Part shown: piece by piece, positions 37,804 to 47,826 of the stretch
Layout of the letters: every line of letters begins with the position of its first letter
How positions within the stretch are numbered: the first letter of the stretch is position 1
Source of the DNA: Actinomycetaceae bacterium
GTDB lineage: Bacteria; Actinomycetota; Actinomycetes; Actinomycetales; Actinomycetaceae
Direction: 5' to 3'
NCBI GenBank assembly: GCA_030537795.1
Contig: JAUNVE010000003.1
Location: 32,713 to 96,712, forward strand
DNA: 64,000 nt
Made by a program: the position numbers and the translations under genes
Notes under the pieces: model-generated
What the model was told of the DNA's origin: nothing
Databases searched by the model: none
The model's input: only the letters and a program-made list of their open reading frames with translations

Positions 37804-39086
37804 CGCGCACCGCCGTGAGTGAGCGCATAACGCATGCGTCCTGTTGCGACACCGAATACGAGAACTGCTTGAAAAGCCAAGATTGCCAACGGGAGCCAGA
37901 GCGTTGCTACCGTAGCGTCTCGTAGCATGATTCCTTGAGCGATTTCGAGGAACCATGTCAGGGGAAGAATGTAGCCGATCCAACGGATTCCGACCGCCAT
38001 TGAATGTAACGGGAAGATGAGACCCGACAGTAAAATCTGCGGCATGACAAACATGACGGCCATTTGAATAGCTTGACCGGTTGTCTGCGACACCGTCGAA
38101 ATAAGGACTCCAAGGCCTAGAACCACAAATAGGAAAATGATCGAGGCAATCATAAATAGCCAGACATTACCTCTAAATGGCACGCCGAATAGCCAAATCC
38201 CAATAACGCTGACGATGGCCATGTCAATGATGGCGAGAAGAAAGTACGGGGCTGTCTTTCCCAAAATGATCATTGAAGGTCGTAGCGGCATGATGGCTAG
38301 TTGCTCGAGGGTTCCGGTCTCGCGTTCGCGGACGAGGCCGATTGATGTGATGAGAACGCCGATAAAGGTCAAAATTAAGCCGATGAGACCGGGGATCATA
38401 ACCCACGATGTCTTTAGATCGGGGTTGTACAAAATGGTGATCAGCGAGTCTGGTGTTAAAGTGGCGGTGTCAATTTCTGGGAATTCCGACACGGAGGGCG
38501 TCTGCGGTGGCGTCGGGATTTCCGGGAGTGGTGTACGGGCTGCTAGCGCCTGTTGCATTTGGAGTCGGAATTCGCTCATTTCATTCGTAAAGCGTGCGAT
38601 ATCCGATTCCACCTGAGCTCGGTTGGCACGAGCTTCGTCAGCTTGGTTCGACAACTCATCGACATGGTTTTGAACGTCCTCCGCCATGATTTCCATGAAG
38701 GTTCGCTGAGCGGACATCGCGGTGAATAAGCGACTCCCGTCCACATAGATATGGATGCGTTGTGCTAGCAAACCGTCGGTTGGGTCGGTAGCTATGAGTA
38801 CAGCGTCATATTCACGGTCGCGAAGTAGTTTTGTTGCGGTGTCGATGTCATCTGATGATTTATCCGTGCTGATTGTGAGTCCGGTTGCCGACGAGTTGAG
38901 TTCCACGAGTTCGTTGGCGACAGACTTGGCCTCTGATCCGATGACCCCAACCTTAATGTTATCGACACTGAAGTTAGCGGCGTATCCGAAAACCGTGAGA
39001 AGAATGATCGGCAATACAACGAGCATGGCGAGTGTGCGGTGGTCACGGGCTAGCTCCCGGAATTCTTTGATGAAGACGGCGCGCAT
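37800..39086 (-). CDS. ABC-2 type transport permease
   Basis: 428 residues. One N-terminal membrane segment (about 18-38), a 200-residue external domain with a coiled-coil-like part (SNQADEARANRAQVESDIARFTNEMSEF) and a Pro/Thr-rich stretch, then five membrane segments (about 240-425) with the ABC-2 signature region RERETGTLEQLAIMPLRPSMIILGK. Like YbhS/YhhJ. ATG with GGAAGAG just before it. Forms the exporter with the ATPase downstream; the single permease gene suggests a homodimer. Control by the divergent TetR gene is likely. Confidence 0.87.
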   Translation of the reverse strand: MRAVFIKEFRELARDHRTLAMLVVLPIILLTVFGYAANFSVDNIKVGVIGSEAKSVANELVELNSSATGLTISTDKSSDDIDTATKLLRDREYDAVLIATDPTDGLLAQRIHIYVDGSRLFTAMSAQRTFMEIMAEDVQNHVDELSNQADEARANRAQVESDIARFTNEMSEFRLQMQQALAARTPLPEIPTPPQTPSVSEFPEIDTATLTPDSLITILYNPDLKTSWVMIPGLIGLILTFIGVLITSIGLVRERETGTLEQLAIMPLRPSMIILGKTAPYFLLAIIDMAIVSVIGIWLFGVPFRGNVWLFMIASIIFLFVVLGLGVLISTVSQTTGQAIQMAVMFVMPQILLSGLIFPLHSMAVGIRWIGYILPLTWFLEIAQGIMLRDATVATLWLPLAILAFQAVLVFGVATGRMRYALTHGGAR

Positions 39087-39130
39087 GACTCTTCCTTAAG
39101 ACTCTCTGATTGGGGTTTTAACGCTACCAC

Positions 39131-39150
39131 AATTCATCAGACGATGAATT
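39131..39150. promoter_or_regulatory. Dyad operator between ABC exporter and TetR gene
   Basis: Perfect 8-bp arms AATTCATC and GATGAATT around AGAC. Flanking TACCA (39125-39129) and TGGTA (39156-39160) extend the symmetry approximately. It lies in the 154-bp space between divergent genes, as expected for the TetR-family binding site. Confidence 0.7.
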
Positions 39151-39240
39151 AAATATGGTAGAGGATTGGTAATATGCATTTCGATCGGCTTATTACAGAG
39201 TCCTATCAGCCAGTGACGGTCTAAGGGAGAGTGTCAAAAG

Positions 39241-39876
39241 TTGTCACAACAGATGCACGAACCACCTAAGCGTGGAAGACGACCCGGAGCTGAGGACGTT
39301 CGACCTGTTATTTTGGAGGCCGCCCAACGGGAGTTCGCTCGCATCGGATACGAAAAAGCAACCGTGCGAGGAATTGCATCGCTTGCTGGTGTAGATCCAA
39401 AACTCGTGCACTATTATTTCGGAACGAAGAGTGAGCTTTTTAAGAAATCTGTCGCTGAGGTGGTCATGACGGAGGAGTTTTTTGACTCACTCCTAGAAAT
39501 CGACGATACAGCCGGTAGCTTGGGAGCCAAATTTCTCAGATCTGTCCTACGGGTTTACGAAACACCGGCGATTGGAAGCGCAGCAGTCGGACTAATACGA
39601 AACATCTTCACGCATGACAAGTCCCGAAGGCTCCTCCTTGAGATTTATTCAAACTACATCCTTAAGAATATTGCGCATCGTTTACCGGGGCCGGATCCTG
39701 TGGCGAGAGTCAACTTGGTAGGCACTCAGATGTTTGGAATCATCGCTATGCGCTACATATTGAGGGTGCCTGTTATTGCAGAGCTTTCAATCGATGACGT
39801 TAGCAGATTGATTGGGCCCACGTTGGACCGCTATTTATTTGGAGAATGGCCGCAAGAACCATCACAGAAGGAATGA
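39241..39876 (+). CDS. TetR/AcrR family transcriptional regulator
   Basis: 211 residues. N-terminal helix-turn-helix typical of TetR: ILEAAQREFARIGYEKATVRGIASLAGVDPKLVHYYFGTKSELF (about 22-66), followed by an all-helical ligand-binding domain of the TetR_C type. A TTG start at 39241 has GGGAGAG about 9 bases upstream; an ATG four codons later is possible. Divergent from the ABC exporter, which it probably represses; ligand unknown. Confidence 0.88.
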   Translation: MSQQMHEPPKRGRRPGAEDVRPVILEAAQREFARIGYEKATVRGIASLAGVDPKLVHYYFGTKSELFKKSVAEVVMTEEFFDSLLEIDDTAGSLGAKFLRSVLRVYETPAIGSAAVGLIRNIFTHDKSRRLLLEIYSNYILKNIAHRLPGPDPVARVNLVGTQMFGIIAMRYILRVPVIAELSIDDVSRLIGPTLDRYLFGEWPQEPSQKE

Positions 39877-39880
39877 TCAT

Positions 39881-40735
39881 ATGGAAACGACTACTTGGAC
39901 CTTGGCAGACCTTCAGCAGCTAATGGAGAGTCTTTATCCGCGCCACCTCCAGGAAGATTGGGATAAAAATGGGCTGATCGTCGGTGATCCTGAAAGCCCA
40001 ATCCGGCGAATCATTCTTGCAGTCGATCCGGTTTCGTCTACGGCTCAGGAGGCGGTAGATGGCGGGTACGACCTTATGATTACGCATCATCCCTTGTATT
40101 TACGTGGGACGAGTTTTGTCTCTCGAGAGGACTACAAAGGTCGGATAGTCCATGACTTCATTAAAAACGACGTTGCTCTGATGAATGCGCACACGAACGC
40201 TGACTCTGCTGCGAGAGGTGTGGCATGGGCTTTGGGTCAGGCCGCTGGAATCGACGGCTCTCCCTTTGAAGTGCAAGACGAGGATACAAATGGCGTGGAA
40301 CGAGGATTGGGACGAATAGGTGAGCTTTCCGAAGCGATGCCACTTCGAGAGTTCGCTACCCGTATTGCGAAGGCTCTGCCGCAAGGTCCGCACGGTGTCT
40401 TTGTGGGAACTCCGGTGGGGAGAGACCTCGATATGTTGGTGAAGAAAGTAGCCGTATCTGGGGGAGCGGGTGACTCTTTTCTGTCCCTTGTCAGCACTCT
40501 CGGTGCCGACGTGTACGTGACAGCTGATTTGCGCCACCATCCAGCCTCCGAACATCTCGAAAATGGCGGACCAGCATTGATTTGTGGTTCCCATTGGGCA
40601 ACGGAGTGGTTATGGCTTCCTATCTTGAAGCAAGAGCTGGAAGATGAGGCGGAAAAGAGAGGTATCGATGTAGAGGTGCATCTATCTCGCATCGTAACTG
40701 AGCCATGGGTCTGCCATATTGCTACCAGTGATTGA
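39881..40735 (+). CDS. Nif3-like dinuclear metal centre protein (YqfO/YbgI type)
   Basis: 284 residues. Metal-binding residues in LMITHHPLYL, MNAHTNAD and near the C-terminus CGSHWATEW. A toroidal hexamer with two metals; the family is widely annotated as GTP cyclohydrolase 1 type 2 homologue, with uncertain substrate. It precedes the coiled-coil zinc-ribbon-type gene in many actinobacteria, as here. ATG at 39881 with AAGGA at about 39868; the open frame upstream overlaps the TetR gene. Confidence 0.9.
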   Translation: METTTWTLADLQQLMESLYPRHLQEDWDKNGLIVGDPESPIRRIILAVDPVSSTAQEAVDGGYDLMITHHPLYLRGTSFVSREDYKGRIVHDFIKNDVALMNAHTNADSAARGVAWALGQAAGIDGSPFEVQDEDTNGVERGLGRIGELSEAMPLREFATRIAKALPQGPHGVFVGTPVGRDLDMLVKKVAVSGGAGDSFLSLVSTLGADVYVTADLRHHPASEHLENGGPALICGSHWATEWLWLPILKQELEDEAEKRGIDVEVHLSRIVTEPWVCHIATSD

Positions 40736-40800
40736 GTGAGTGTTCGGTAGGATTTAACTAAGCAGCGAGTTTGCATCGTATCGAGAGGAAGAGCGAGAAA

Positions 40801-41529
40801 TTGAAAGCCACCCGAGAGCAACAAACACAATTGCTGAAATTGCAGAATATTGATACGCGAATCGCTCAGTTGCGAGCTGCGCGTAAAAAACACCCGTCCG
40901 TCATGGCTCTCGCAGAATTGACCGATCGACGAGAAGATTTAGAACGCGCAACTGTGACGGCTCGCTCTCATGCATCGGACGTACAAAGAGAAGTTAAACG
41001 TGTAGAGGCCGACCTCGAGCGACTTGTTACGCGACAAGACGCAATGAGCGAGCGTTTAGCATCCGGGGAAGGGTCGCATAAAGACTTGTCGGCCATCCAG
41101 CACGAGCTGAATCAAATGGCGCAGCGAAGAGAAACTCTCGAGGATGAAATTCTCGAAATCATGGGCAAATACGAAGCTGCGCAGGAACGCGTAGACGAAT
41201 TAAACCACCAGGCTGATGCGGTTGGAGCTGACCAGAGAAAATGCGAGGACGAACTCGCAGAAGCAATGAAAGAGGTCGAAGCAGAGCTGTCAGAGAAGTT
41301 GGCCAAACGAGACGAGATTGCGGGAGGTATCGACTCGGACTTACTCGATGAATATGAGTACTGTCGTTCACGGACTGGTGGTATTGGTGTTCTCGAAGCA
41401 AATGGGCGACAGATTGTCGGTCAAGTAATGGACCTTCCCGAAAGCGAATGGCACGAAATCGTCATGTTGGCTGACGACGAAGTACATATTTCGGAGGAAC
41501 TAGACTGCATCATCGTCAAGACTCACTGA
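40801..41529 (+). CDS. Coiled-coil protein of the C4-zinc-ribbon (Rv2229c-like) family without the cysteines
   Basis: 242 residues. Long heptad coiled coil from about residue 5 to 175 (LLKLQNIDTRIAQLRAARKKHPS, then Glu/Arg-rich helices), followed by LLDEYEYCRSRTGGIGVLEANGRQIVGQVMDLP. Relatives end in a zinc ribbon with two CxxC pairs; here these places read NGRQIVG and SEELDCII, leaving a single Cys, so zinc binding is lost. TTG start at 40801 with GAGGAAGAG upstream, matching the family N-terminus. Placed after the Nif3-like gene, as in relatives. Confidence 0.8.
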   Translation: MKATREQQTQLLKLQNIDTRIAQLRAARKKHPSVMALAELTDRREDLERATVTARSHASDVQREVKRVEADLERLVTRQDAMSERLASGEGSHKDLSAIQHELNQMAQRRETLEDEILEIMGKYEAAQERVDELNHQADAVGADQRKCEDELAEAMKEVEAELSEKLAKRDEIAGGIDSDLLDEYEYCRSRTGGIGVLEANGRQIVGQVMDLPESEWHEIVMLADDEVHISEELDCIIVKTH

Positions 41530-41602
41530 TCGGGATATAGAACTTGAGAAGCTCACCTTTATACTAGGAAATCCAGTTTAAGCGAAGAGTTTTGGATAAA
41601 TT

Positions 41603-42388
41603 TTATTCCGTGACCAGTGCGAGTTCTAAGAAGCCTCTACGCTCTCTTATCTCGACATCAACCACTCCATTTTGGCCAACCAGCCCACGGGCGATTCCAA
41701 TTACACAATCAAAGCTCTCCAATAATTCTGGAGCGTGATCCATGAGGGCGCCAGCTAAAATTCCCCGGTATTTCTTGGCTGCATGTGAGACAACCGTTCG
41801 CTTGCCGTTTCGATCACGAAGGGCCGTTATCCGCAATAAATCATGATCGCCGTCTAATCCTGGCCAGGCTTTAATATAGGCACCTGAACGACAATCCACT
41901 ACCAGTTGTCGGGTGGACATCATAGTCATCAGAGAGTCTAGATGGGGTTTCCAATACTGAGCCAGCGAACCCAACTGGGGGAGTTTTACTCCCATCGAAA
42001 CCCGATAGCGGGGAATGCGAGAGCTTAGGTCCACTAGGCCAAATAGAGCTGACTGCACCAATACTTGTAGGCTCTCTGACGCCTGATATGAGAGCCCCCT
42101 GTCAGCGATTTTTCCAGCTTCGAAAAGTACTCCCGAATAAACATTGAATGCCGCGTCAGTTGGAGCCTCCCACAGCTCTCTATTAGCCACAACTTCGGGG
42201 AATACGCGTTGTCCAACGCCGAGAATATCGAGTGCTTCATCGCGCTGTGACACCTCTATTAAGGATTCAATGACACGGGTGCGCGCTTGAAATAATTCGC
42301 TCCCAAATGGCTCTATCCGGGACAGATCAATGGGGGAGCCTTCGGTGGGGGCGGTTTTTCCTTCAGACGGTGGTAAAAGAACAATCAT
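41603..42388 (-). CDS. yaaA: Peroxide stress protein YaaA (DUF328)
   Basis: 261 residues. YaaA lowers free iron and protects DNA during peroxide stress. Family segments: MIVLLPPSEGKT at the start, AFNVYSGVLFEA (usual YxGxV/L motif), LRIPRYRVSMGVKLPQ region (YRxxMG), YWKPHL, VDCRSGAY and VVSHAAKKYRG. ATG at 42388 fits the family N-terminus; the frame runs open further through the rnpB gene on the other strand and that part should be ignored. Confidence 0.9.
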   Translation of the reverse strand: MIVLLPPSEGKTAPTEGSPIDLSRIEPFGSELFQARTRVIESLIEVSQRDEALDILGVGQRVFPEVVANRELWEAPTDAAFNVYSGVLFEAGKIADRGLSYQASESLQVLVQSALFGLVDLSSRIPRYRVSMGVKLPQLGSLAQYWKPHLDSLMTMMSTRQLVVDCRSGAYIKAWPGLDGDHDLLRITALRDRNGKRTVVSHAAKKYRGILAGALMDHAPELLESFDCVIGIARGLVGQNGVVDVEIRERRGFLELALVTE

Positions 42389-42403
42389 GGTTCTAGCGTA
42401 ATC

Positions 42404-42433
42404 TTTCCCAAGACTCACCCATAGACGTATACT
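42404..42433 (+). promoter_or_regulatory. rnpB promoter
   Basis: TATACT at 42428-42433, seven bases before the RNA 5' end; a TTTCCC at 42404-42409 is an imperfect -35 at 18 bases. Divergent from yaaA. Confidence 0.65.
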
Positions 42434-42440
42434 GCCTAGT

Positions 42441-42797
42441 GGATGAGCTGGCCGGATAGTCGCGGTATTACCGAGGAACGTCCGGACTCCATAGGACACG
42501 GTGGTGGTTAACAGCCACCCGGGGCGACTCGCGGGATAGTGCCACAGAAAATAGACCGCCTCCACATACGTGGAGGTAAGGGTGAAACGGTGGTGTAAGA
42601 GACCACCAGCAACTTGGGTGACCGAGTTGGCTTGGAAAACCCCACCGGGAGCAAGACCAAGTAGCGTGCGGGGCTGTCCGTCCATTCACACGCGGGTAGG
42701 TTGCTAGAGATTGTGAGTAATCACAGTCCAAGATAGATGGCTATCGTGGGCTCCTGTTGGAGCTCGTACAGAATCCGGCGTATAGGCCAGCTCATCC
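42441..42797 (+). ncRNA. rnpB: RNase P RNA (type A)
   Basis: About 357 nt. The 5' GGATGAGCTGGCC pairs with the 3' GGCCAGCTCATCC (helix P1). Conserved core elements in order: GAGGAACGTCCGGACTCCA, a GGTGGTTAACAGCCACC stem, GCGGGATAGTGCCACAGAAAA, GGTAAGGGTGAAACGG, GTAAGAGACCACCAGC, CAAGACCAAGTAG, GGTTGCTAGAGATTGTGAGTAATC and ACAGAATCCGGCGTATAGG. Catalytic RNA that matures tRNA 5' ends. Confidence 0.96.
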
Positions 42798-43739
42798 AGC
42801 TTTTCGAAGAGTGAAATCGCCGGGTATCTCATGAATTCGGTCTCTTTTTGCCGTGTACCAATTGAAGTTGACACTTTGTTTCGGTGGCTCTCGCAGCTGT
42901 TTCGGAAATAGCATCCTAACTAGATTGCGGATGTGTTCATCCCATAGATCAGCCCAAGTTAGACGAACTATGAGCGGGAATTGTTTACGAATTTTAGCTT
43001 CGCGTTGCTGCTGAGCTTTGAACGGATCAGGAACGCGTCTTAAGGGAGTTGAAAGCGGTGATTCTGCTGGGGCTTGCTTATATTTGACCTGACCATCGAA
43101 TTCGATCACTAACCCCTTTTCCGGTAAACAGAAATCGGCGTAAAAGACTGAATTATCAGCCACAATTCGATGCTGTTGTTTGCAGTTTGGAAAGCCTGCC
43201 TCTTGTAAACGTAGCCGTGAAATTGTTTCTCCTGGCGACTCAGACCAGGGTGACGCGAGTGCAAGGCGCCTCTTAATAAGGCGACGATAGCGCGGATCTG
43301 GGTAGATGTCGGCCTGGTCCTTTAACCGTCTGAGAAGTCGTTCAAACCTTCTGTATGTTTTTGGCCTGTTATTACGATCAGGTTTTATTAGATACCTGAC
43401 GGCAGAATCGATGGTAACCATTGCGGAATACAAGTTTGGTTCGCGACAAAATTCGATGATAATCGCCTCGACCGTAAGGGATTTCCCACACTGAGTTTGG
43501 CAGTAGGAGGATTTCGGAAGATATCTTCGCCTTCGAGTGACAGTGCTCGGTGCAAACCCTTGACCTCGTATACCGATCTTTGTTCGAGGGCGAGAGTGAC
43601 GAGCTCGAATCGCGAGCTCAATATGTATGGAAGGTAATAAGACGTCAAGACCGTGAGCGAGAGCCGCTGATTGACCGGTTAAGGCCGAGTCCGGAGCACT
43701 ATTATGGAGCGTTTCCCGGATTCGAGCAAGATGGATCAT
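42792..43739 (-). CDS. DUF559-type (Vsr-like fold) protein
   Basis: 315 residues from an ATG at 43739 with a weak GGAAACG before it; the frame is open up to 43868. N-terminal part LTGQSAALAHGLDVLLP resembles the AbiEi/DUF559 proteins common in actinobacteria. The C-terminal third has the endonuclease-like core: SPGETISRLRLQEAGFPNCKQQHRI, then FYADFCLPEKGLVIEFDGQVKY (E-x-D-G/ D...E), with a further REAKIRKQFPLIVRLTWADLW. Often many paralogs exist per genome; function unknown. Its stop codon overlaps the last 6 bp of rnpB on the opposite strand. Confidence 0.72.
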   Translation of the reverse strand: MIHLARIRETLHNSAPDSALTGQSAALAHGLDVLLPSIHIELAIRARHSRPRTKIGIRGQGFAPSTVTRRRRYLPKSSYCQTQCGKSLTVEAIIIEFCREPNLYSAMVTIDSAVRYLIKPDRNNRPKTYRRFERLLRRLKDQADIYPDPRYRRLIKRRLALASPWSESPGETISRLRLQEAGFPNCKQQHRIVADNSVFYADFCLPEKGLVIEFDGQVKYKQAPAESPLSTPLRRVPDPFKAQQQREAKIRKQFPLIVRLTWADLWDEHIRNLVRMLFPKQLREPPKQSVNFNWYTAKRDRIHEIPGDFTLRKAG

Positions 43740-43987
43740 TACGGTTCGTTTCCAGTACTCACTAGGGAGCGGACCGCAGGTTCCAAATCGTCGACTAGTG
43801 CGGTAGAACGGCCCTCCATCGGGTAGGCGCATCTTGGGGTGTATTCGAACAATATGATTGTCGGTCATAAACCCAGTGCAACCTGATGGGCAGTATTACG
43901 CAATCCGTCCGAATAGGGCTGTGGAAAAAGGCTGATTCGGTTGTATGTGGATATGTATTTATCCTCGGTTCCGATGCGAAGACTCTC

Positions 43988-44761
43988 TTAATTAGGGAGC
44001 TCACCGGTTTGATGCCGAGCGGCTAAGGCGGCTACGCCAACGATCCCAGCGGTGTTACGTAGCTTTGCGGGCACGATAGGAGTTGATAGTTCCAAGAGAG
44101 GAAGATACTTCTGATGTTTTTTAGATATGCCTCCACCGACAACAAACAGATCGGGGCTAAATAGCATTTCAACATGCGAATAGTACCGCTGAAGACGCTT
44201 CGCCCATTGTTTAAAGCTCCATCCACGGTTTTCTCGTTGCGCAGCAGACGCTCGTGATTCAGCATCCTTGCCGTCAATCTCGAGGTGGCCGAGTTCAGTA
44301 TTTGGTAGCAGTGTGCCGTCAAATATGATGGCAGAGCCTATACCAGTGCCGAGAGTCGTCACAATGACGGTACCGGATACTTCTTTAGCGGCACCGTACA
44401 GCACTTCGGCGTATCCTGCCGCATCGGCATCATTCGTTGCGTGAACTTTGCGGCCAAGTCTTTTCCACATGAGCTGATTGACGTTGACCCCTGTCCACGA
44501 AGGATCAAGATTAGCCATGAAAAGTACAGTGTCACGTACGACGGGAGCGGGGAATGTGATGCCTATCGGCATGTCATCAGGAAGGTCGAAATGCTCAATT
44601 AATTCTTGGCATGTCGCTGCAACGGCGTCTGGTGTAGACGGATGGGGAGTAGGGATGCGAATTCGTTCGCTCGCGAATTCACCAGTACGGAGGTCGACTA
44701 GAGCTCCTTTTATTCCAGAGCCTCCGATATCGATACCGAAAGCAATATTTTGATTAGACAT
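43988..44761 (-). CDS. ppgK: Polyphosphate glucokinase (ROK family)
   Basis: 257 residues. Phosphorylates glucose using polyphosphate (and ATP). ROK motifs: FGIDIGGSGIKGALVD (phosphate 1), HATNDADAAGYAEVLYG (catalytic Asp), VTTLGTGIGSAIIFDG, ELGHLEIDGKDAESRAS, and VVGGGISKKHQKYLPLL. The short length and ELGHLE/ DAESRAS segment are typical of the actinobacterial PPGK. ATG with GGGG 5-6 bases ahead. Downstream of map in the same direction. Confidence 0.9.
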   Translation of the reverse strand: MSNQNIAFGIDIGGSGIKGALVDLRTGEFASERIRIPTPHPSTPDAVAATCQELIEHFDLPDDMPIGITFPAPVVRDTVLFMANLDPSWTGVNVNQLMWKRLGRKVHATNDADAAGYAEVLYGAAKEVSGTVIVTTLGTGIGSAIIFDGTLLPNTELGHLEIDGKDAESRASAAQRENRGWSFKQWAKRLQRYYSHVEMLFSPDLFVVGGGISKKHQKYLPLLELSTPIVPAKLRNTAGIVGVAALAARHQTGELPN

Positions 44762-44801
44762 GGGATCCCCTTTTTATTTGGCATTGGCTTTGAGAGAGCT
44801 T

Positions 44802-45692
44802 TTAATTGTCAGGAAGAGTGAGGATTTCGGCGCCCTCCTCAGTGACGGCAATGGTGTGCTCAAACTGCGCAGTTCGAGATCGATCAGCTGTCACCACGGT
44901 CCAGTTGTCATCCCACATTTTCCACTGAATCCCGCCGAGAGTGAGCATAGGTTCAACGGTGAAGACCATCCCTTCTTCCATGACCTGGGACGGCCTCGGA
45001 GCCGTATCATAGTGGGGAATGATAAGACCGGAATGGAAAGCCTCACCTACGCCGTGTCCGGTGTAGTCTCTCACGACTCCGTAATTGAAACGTTTGGCAT
45101 ATTTTTCAATAACGCGGCCTATTACACTGATTTCACGTCCTGGTCGGATAGCTTTGATACCACGCATCATTGCCTCATGTGTTCTTTCGCAAAGCAGTCG
45201 AGACTCTTCATCAACTTCACCAACGTAGAACATGGCACAGGTGTCGCCGTGTACACCATCAAAGTAGGCGGTGACGTCAATATTAAGAATATCGCCAGCC
45301 TCCAATGGCCGTGAATCGGGGATGCCGTGGCAGATGACCTCGTTGATGGACGTGCAACAAGACTTCGGGAATCCCATATATCGCAAGGTTGAAGGGTACG
45401 CGTTATGAGACACCATATAGTCATGGGCGATGGCATCGAGTTCGTCTGTTGTAACCCCCGGTTTAGCGGCCTGTCCAGCAGCTTGCAGGGCGCCGGCAGC
45501 TATTTTTCCGGCCTTCCGAATACGTTCGATGACTTCGGGAGTTTTGACATCTGAGGTTGTTACGACTTCCGGACCATCGTGAAACAGGTATTCGGGGCGC
45601 TCGATGTGAGCAGGTACCGGACGTTCGGGTGAGAGCTTTCCCGGTTGTGTGTTACCTAGAGGTGCTCTTTCAGCTAGGGAGATAGATTTCAT
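44802..45692 (-). CDS. map: Methionine aminopeptidase, type I
   Basis: 296 residues. Removes the initiator Met. Metal ligands in [15 protein letters not shown] (two Asp), [13 protein letters not shown] (His), [11 protein letters not shown] (Glu) and [11 protein letters not shown] (Glu). An N-terminal extension of about 40 residues precedes the catalytic domain, as in the Map1c subgroup. ATG at 45692, 8 bp after the panB stop, with GAAAGAG upstream. panB-map-ppgK likely form one transcript. Confidence 0.94.
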   Translation of the reverse strand: MKSISLAERAPLGNTQPGKLSPERPVPAHIERPEYLFHDGPEVVTTSDVKTPEVIERIRKAGKIAAGALQAAGQAAKPGVTTDELDAIAHDYMVSHNAYPSTLRYMGFPKSCCTSINEVICHGIPDSRPLEAGDILNIDVTAYFDGVHGDTCAMFYVGEVDEESRLLCERTHEAMMRGIKAIRPGREISVIGRVIEKYAKRFNYGVVRDYTGHGVGEAFHSGLIIPHYDTAPRPSQVMEEGMVFTVEPMLTLGGIQWKMWDDNWTVVTADRSRTAQFEHTIAVTEEGAEILTLPDN

Positions 45693-45699
45693 GACTCTT

Positions 45700-46527
45700 T
45701 CATTCAGCGTAGTAATAGTCTGGCGTGGGGAAAGTCCCGTCACGCACTTCTTGGCAGTATGTTGAAGCGGCATTTTCGAGGGCGGCTCCTAGCTCTGCGA
45801 ATCGTTTAGCAAAGCTCGGTGTCCATTCGGTCATGCCCGCCATGTCGGACCAAACCAGAACTTGGCCAGATGTATCGGGCCCGGCTCCGATACCAATGGT
45901 AGGTATCTCTAAAGCGTTGGTGATTTCACGTGCAACATGGGCGGGAATAAGTTCAAGCACGATCATGCAGGCACCGGCTTCTTGAAGCGCTAAAGCGTCT
46001 TCCATAAGCCTATTGCGAGCAGTTCCTCGGCCCTGGATTCGCGGTCCACCGAGAGTGTTCTCCGACTGCGGGGTGAATCCGAGATGCCCGACAACAGGAA
46101 TGCCTGATGAAGTCAGAAGGCTCACTGATGAAGTGCGTGCGGTTCCGCCCTCCAATTTGACCGCATTAGCTCCGACTCGCATCAGTCGGCTGGCGGATTC
46201 AAACGCCTGGGTAGGGGAAGCTTCATAAGTTCCAAAAGGCAAATCAGCAATGATGAGCGGCCGACTCGTTGCTCGAGCCACTGCGGCAGTCGCGCGTTCC
46301 ATATCATCTATCGTGACCGGGAGTGTTGAATCGTAGCCGAGTTGAACATTCCCATATGAGTCTCCGACAAGTATCGTGTCGACGCCTGCTGACTCAAATA
46401 TACGTGCTGTCAGGGCGTCGTAGGACGTCAACATCGTCAGCTTGCGGTTGGCAAGCTTCGCTTGGGCGAGGTGTTGAATCCGCCACACTCGAGGCTCTTT
46501 AAAATCATGCTTCGAAGGCTCACTCAT
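45700..46527 (-). CDS. panB: 3-methyl-2-oxobutanoate hydroxymethyltransferase
   Basis: 275 residues. First step of the pantothenate branch: ketopantoate from 2-oxoisovalerate. Family segments: [84 protein letters not shown] and [21 protein letters not shown]. The first codons are a motif copy (46517-46527, coding MSEPS), so the start codon is part of the dispersed element. No panC or panE near. Confidence 0.94.
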   Translation of the reverse strand: MSEPSKHDFKEPRVWRIQHLAQAKLANRKLTMLTSYDALTARIFESAGVDTILVGDSYGNVQLGYDSTLPVTIDDMERATAAVARATSRPLIIADLPFGTYEASPTQAFESASRLMRVGANAVKLEGGTARTSSVSLLTSSGIPVVGHLGFTPQSENTLGGPRIQGRGTARNRLMEDALALQEAGACMIVLELIPAHVAREITNALEIPTIGIGAGPDTSGQVLVWSDMAGMTEWTPSFAKRFAELGAALENAASTYCQEVRDGTFPTPDYYYAE

Positions 46528-46702
46528 AGCTTCTATTATCTGCTGAATTCCATTTTTGTCACGCCGAATAAGGGGTTATTCGAGTGATTGGCAGTTTTCA
46601 AAGACTCATCTCCGCTGCGTTTTGCCTATCCAGAGCTGTACGAACAGTGGGCATTACTTGAATGAATTCCGCAAGAGAGAGCCTTGGGGGTTAGTGTTAT
46701 AG

Positions 46703-47824
<1,122 letters not shown>

Positions 47825-47826
47825 TC

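Noticed and set aside
37804..37983. 60-residue N-terminal extension of the ABC ATPase
   Set aside because: It lies within the permease gene, is Arg/Ser-rich without similarity, and the ATGA overlap gives a proper start at 37803.
42389..42685. N-terminal extension of YaaA through the opposite strand of rnpB
   Set aside because: The region is the RNase P RNA gene, and YaaA homologs begin at the ATG at 42388.
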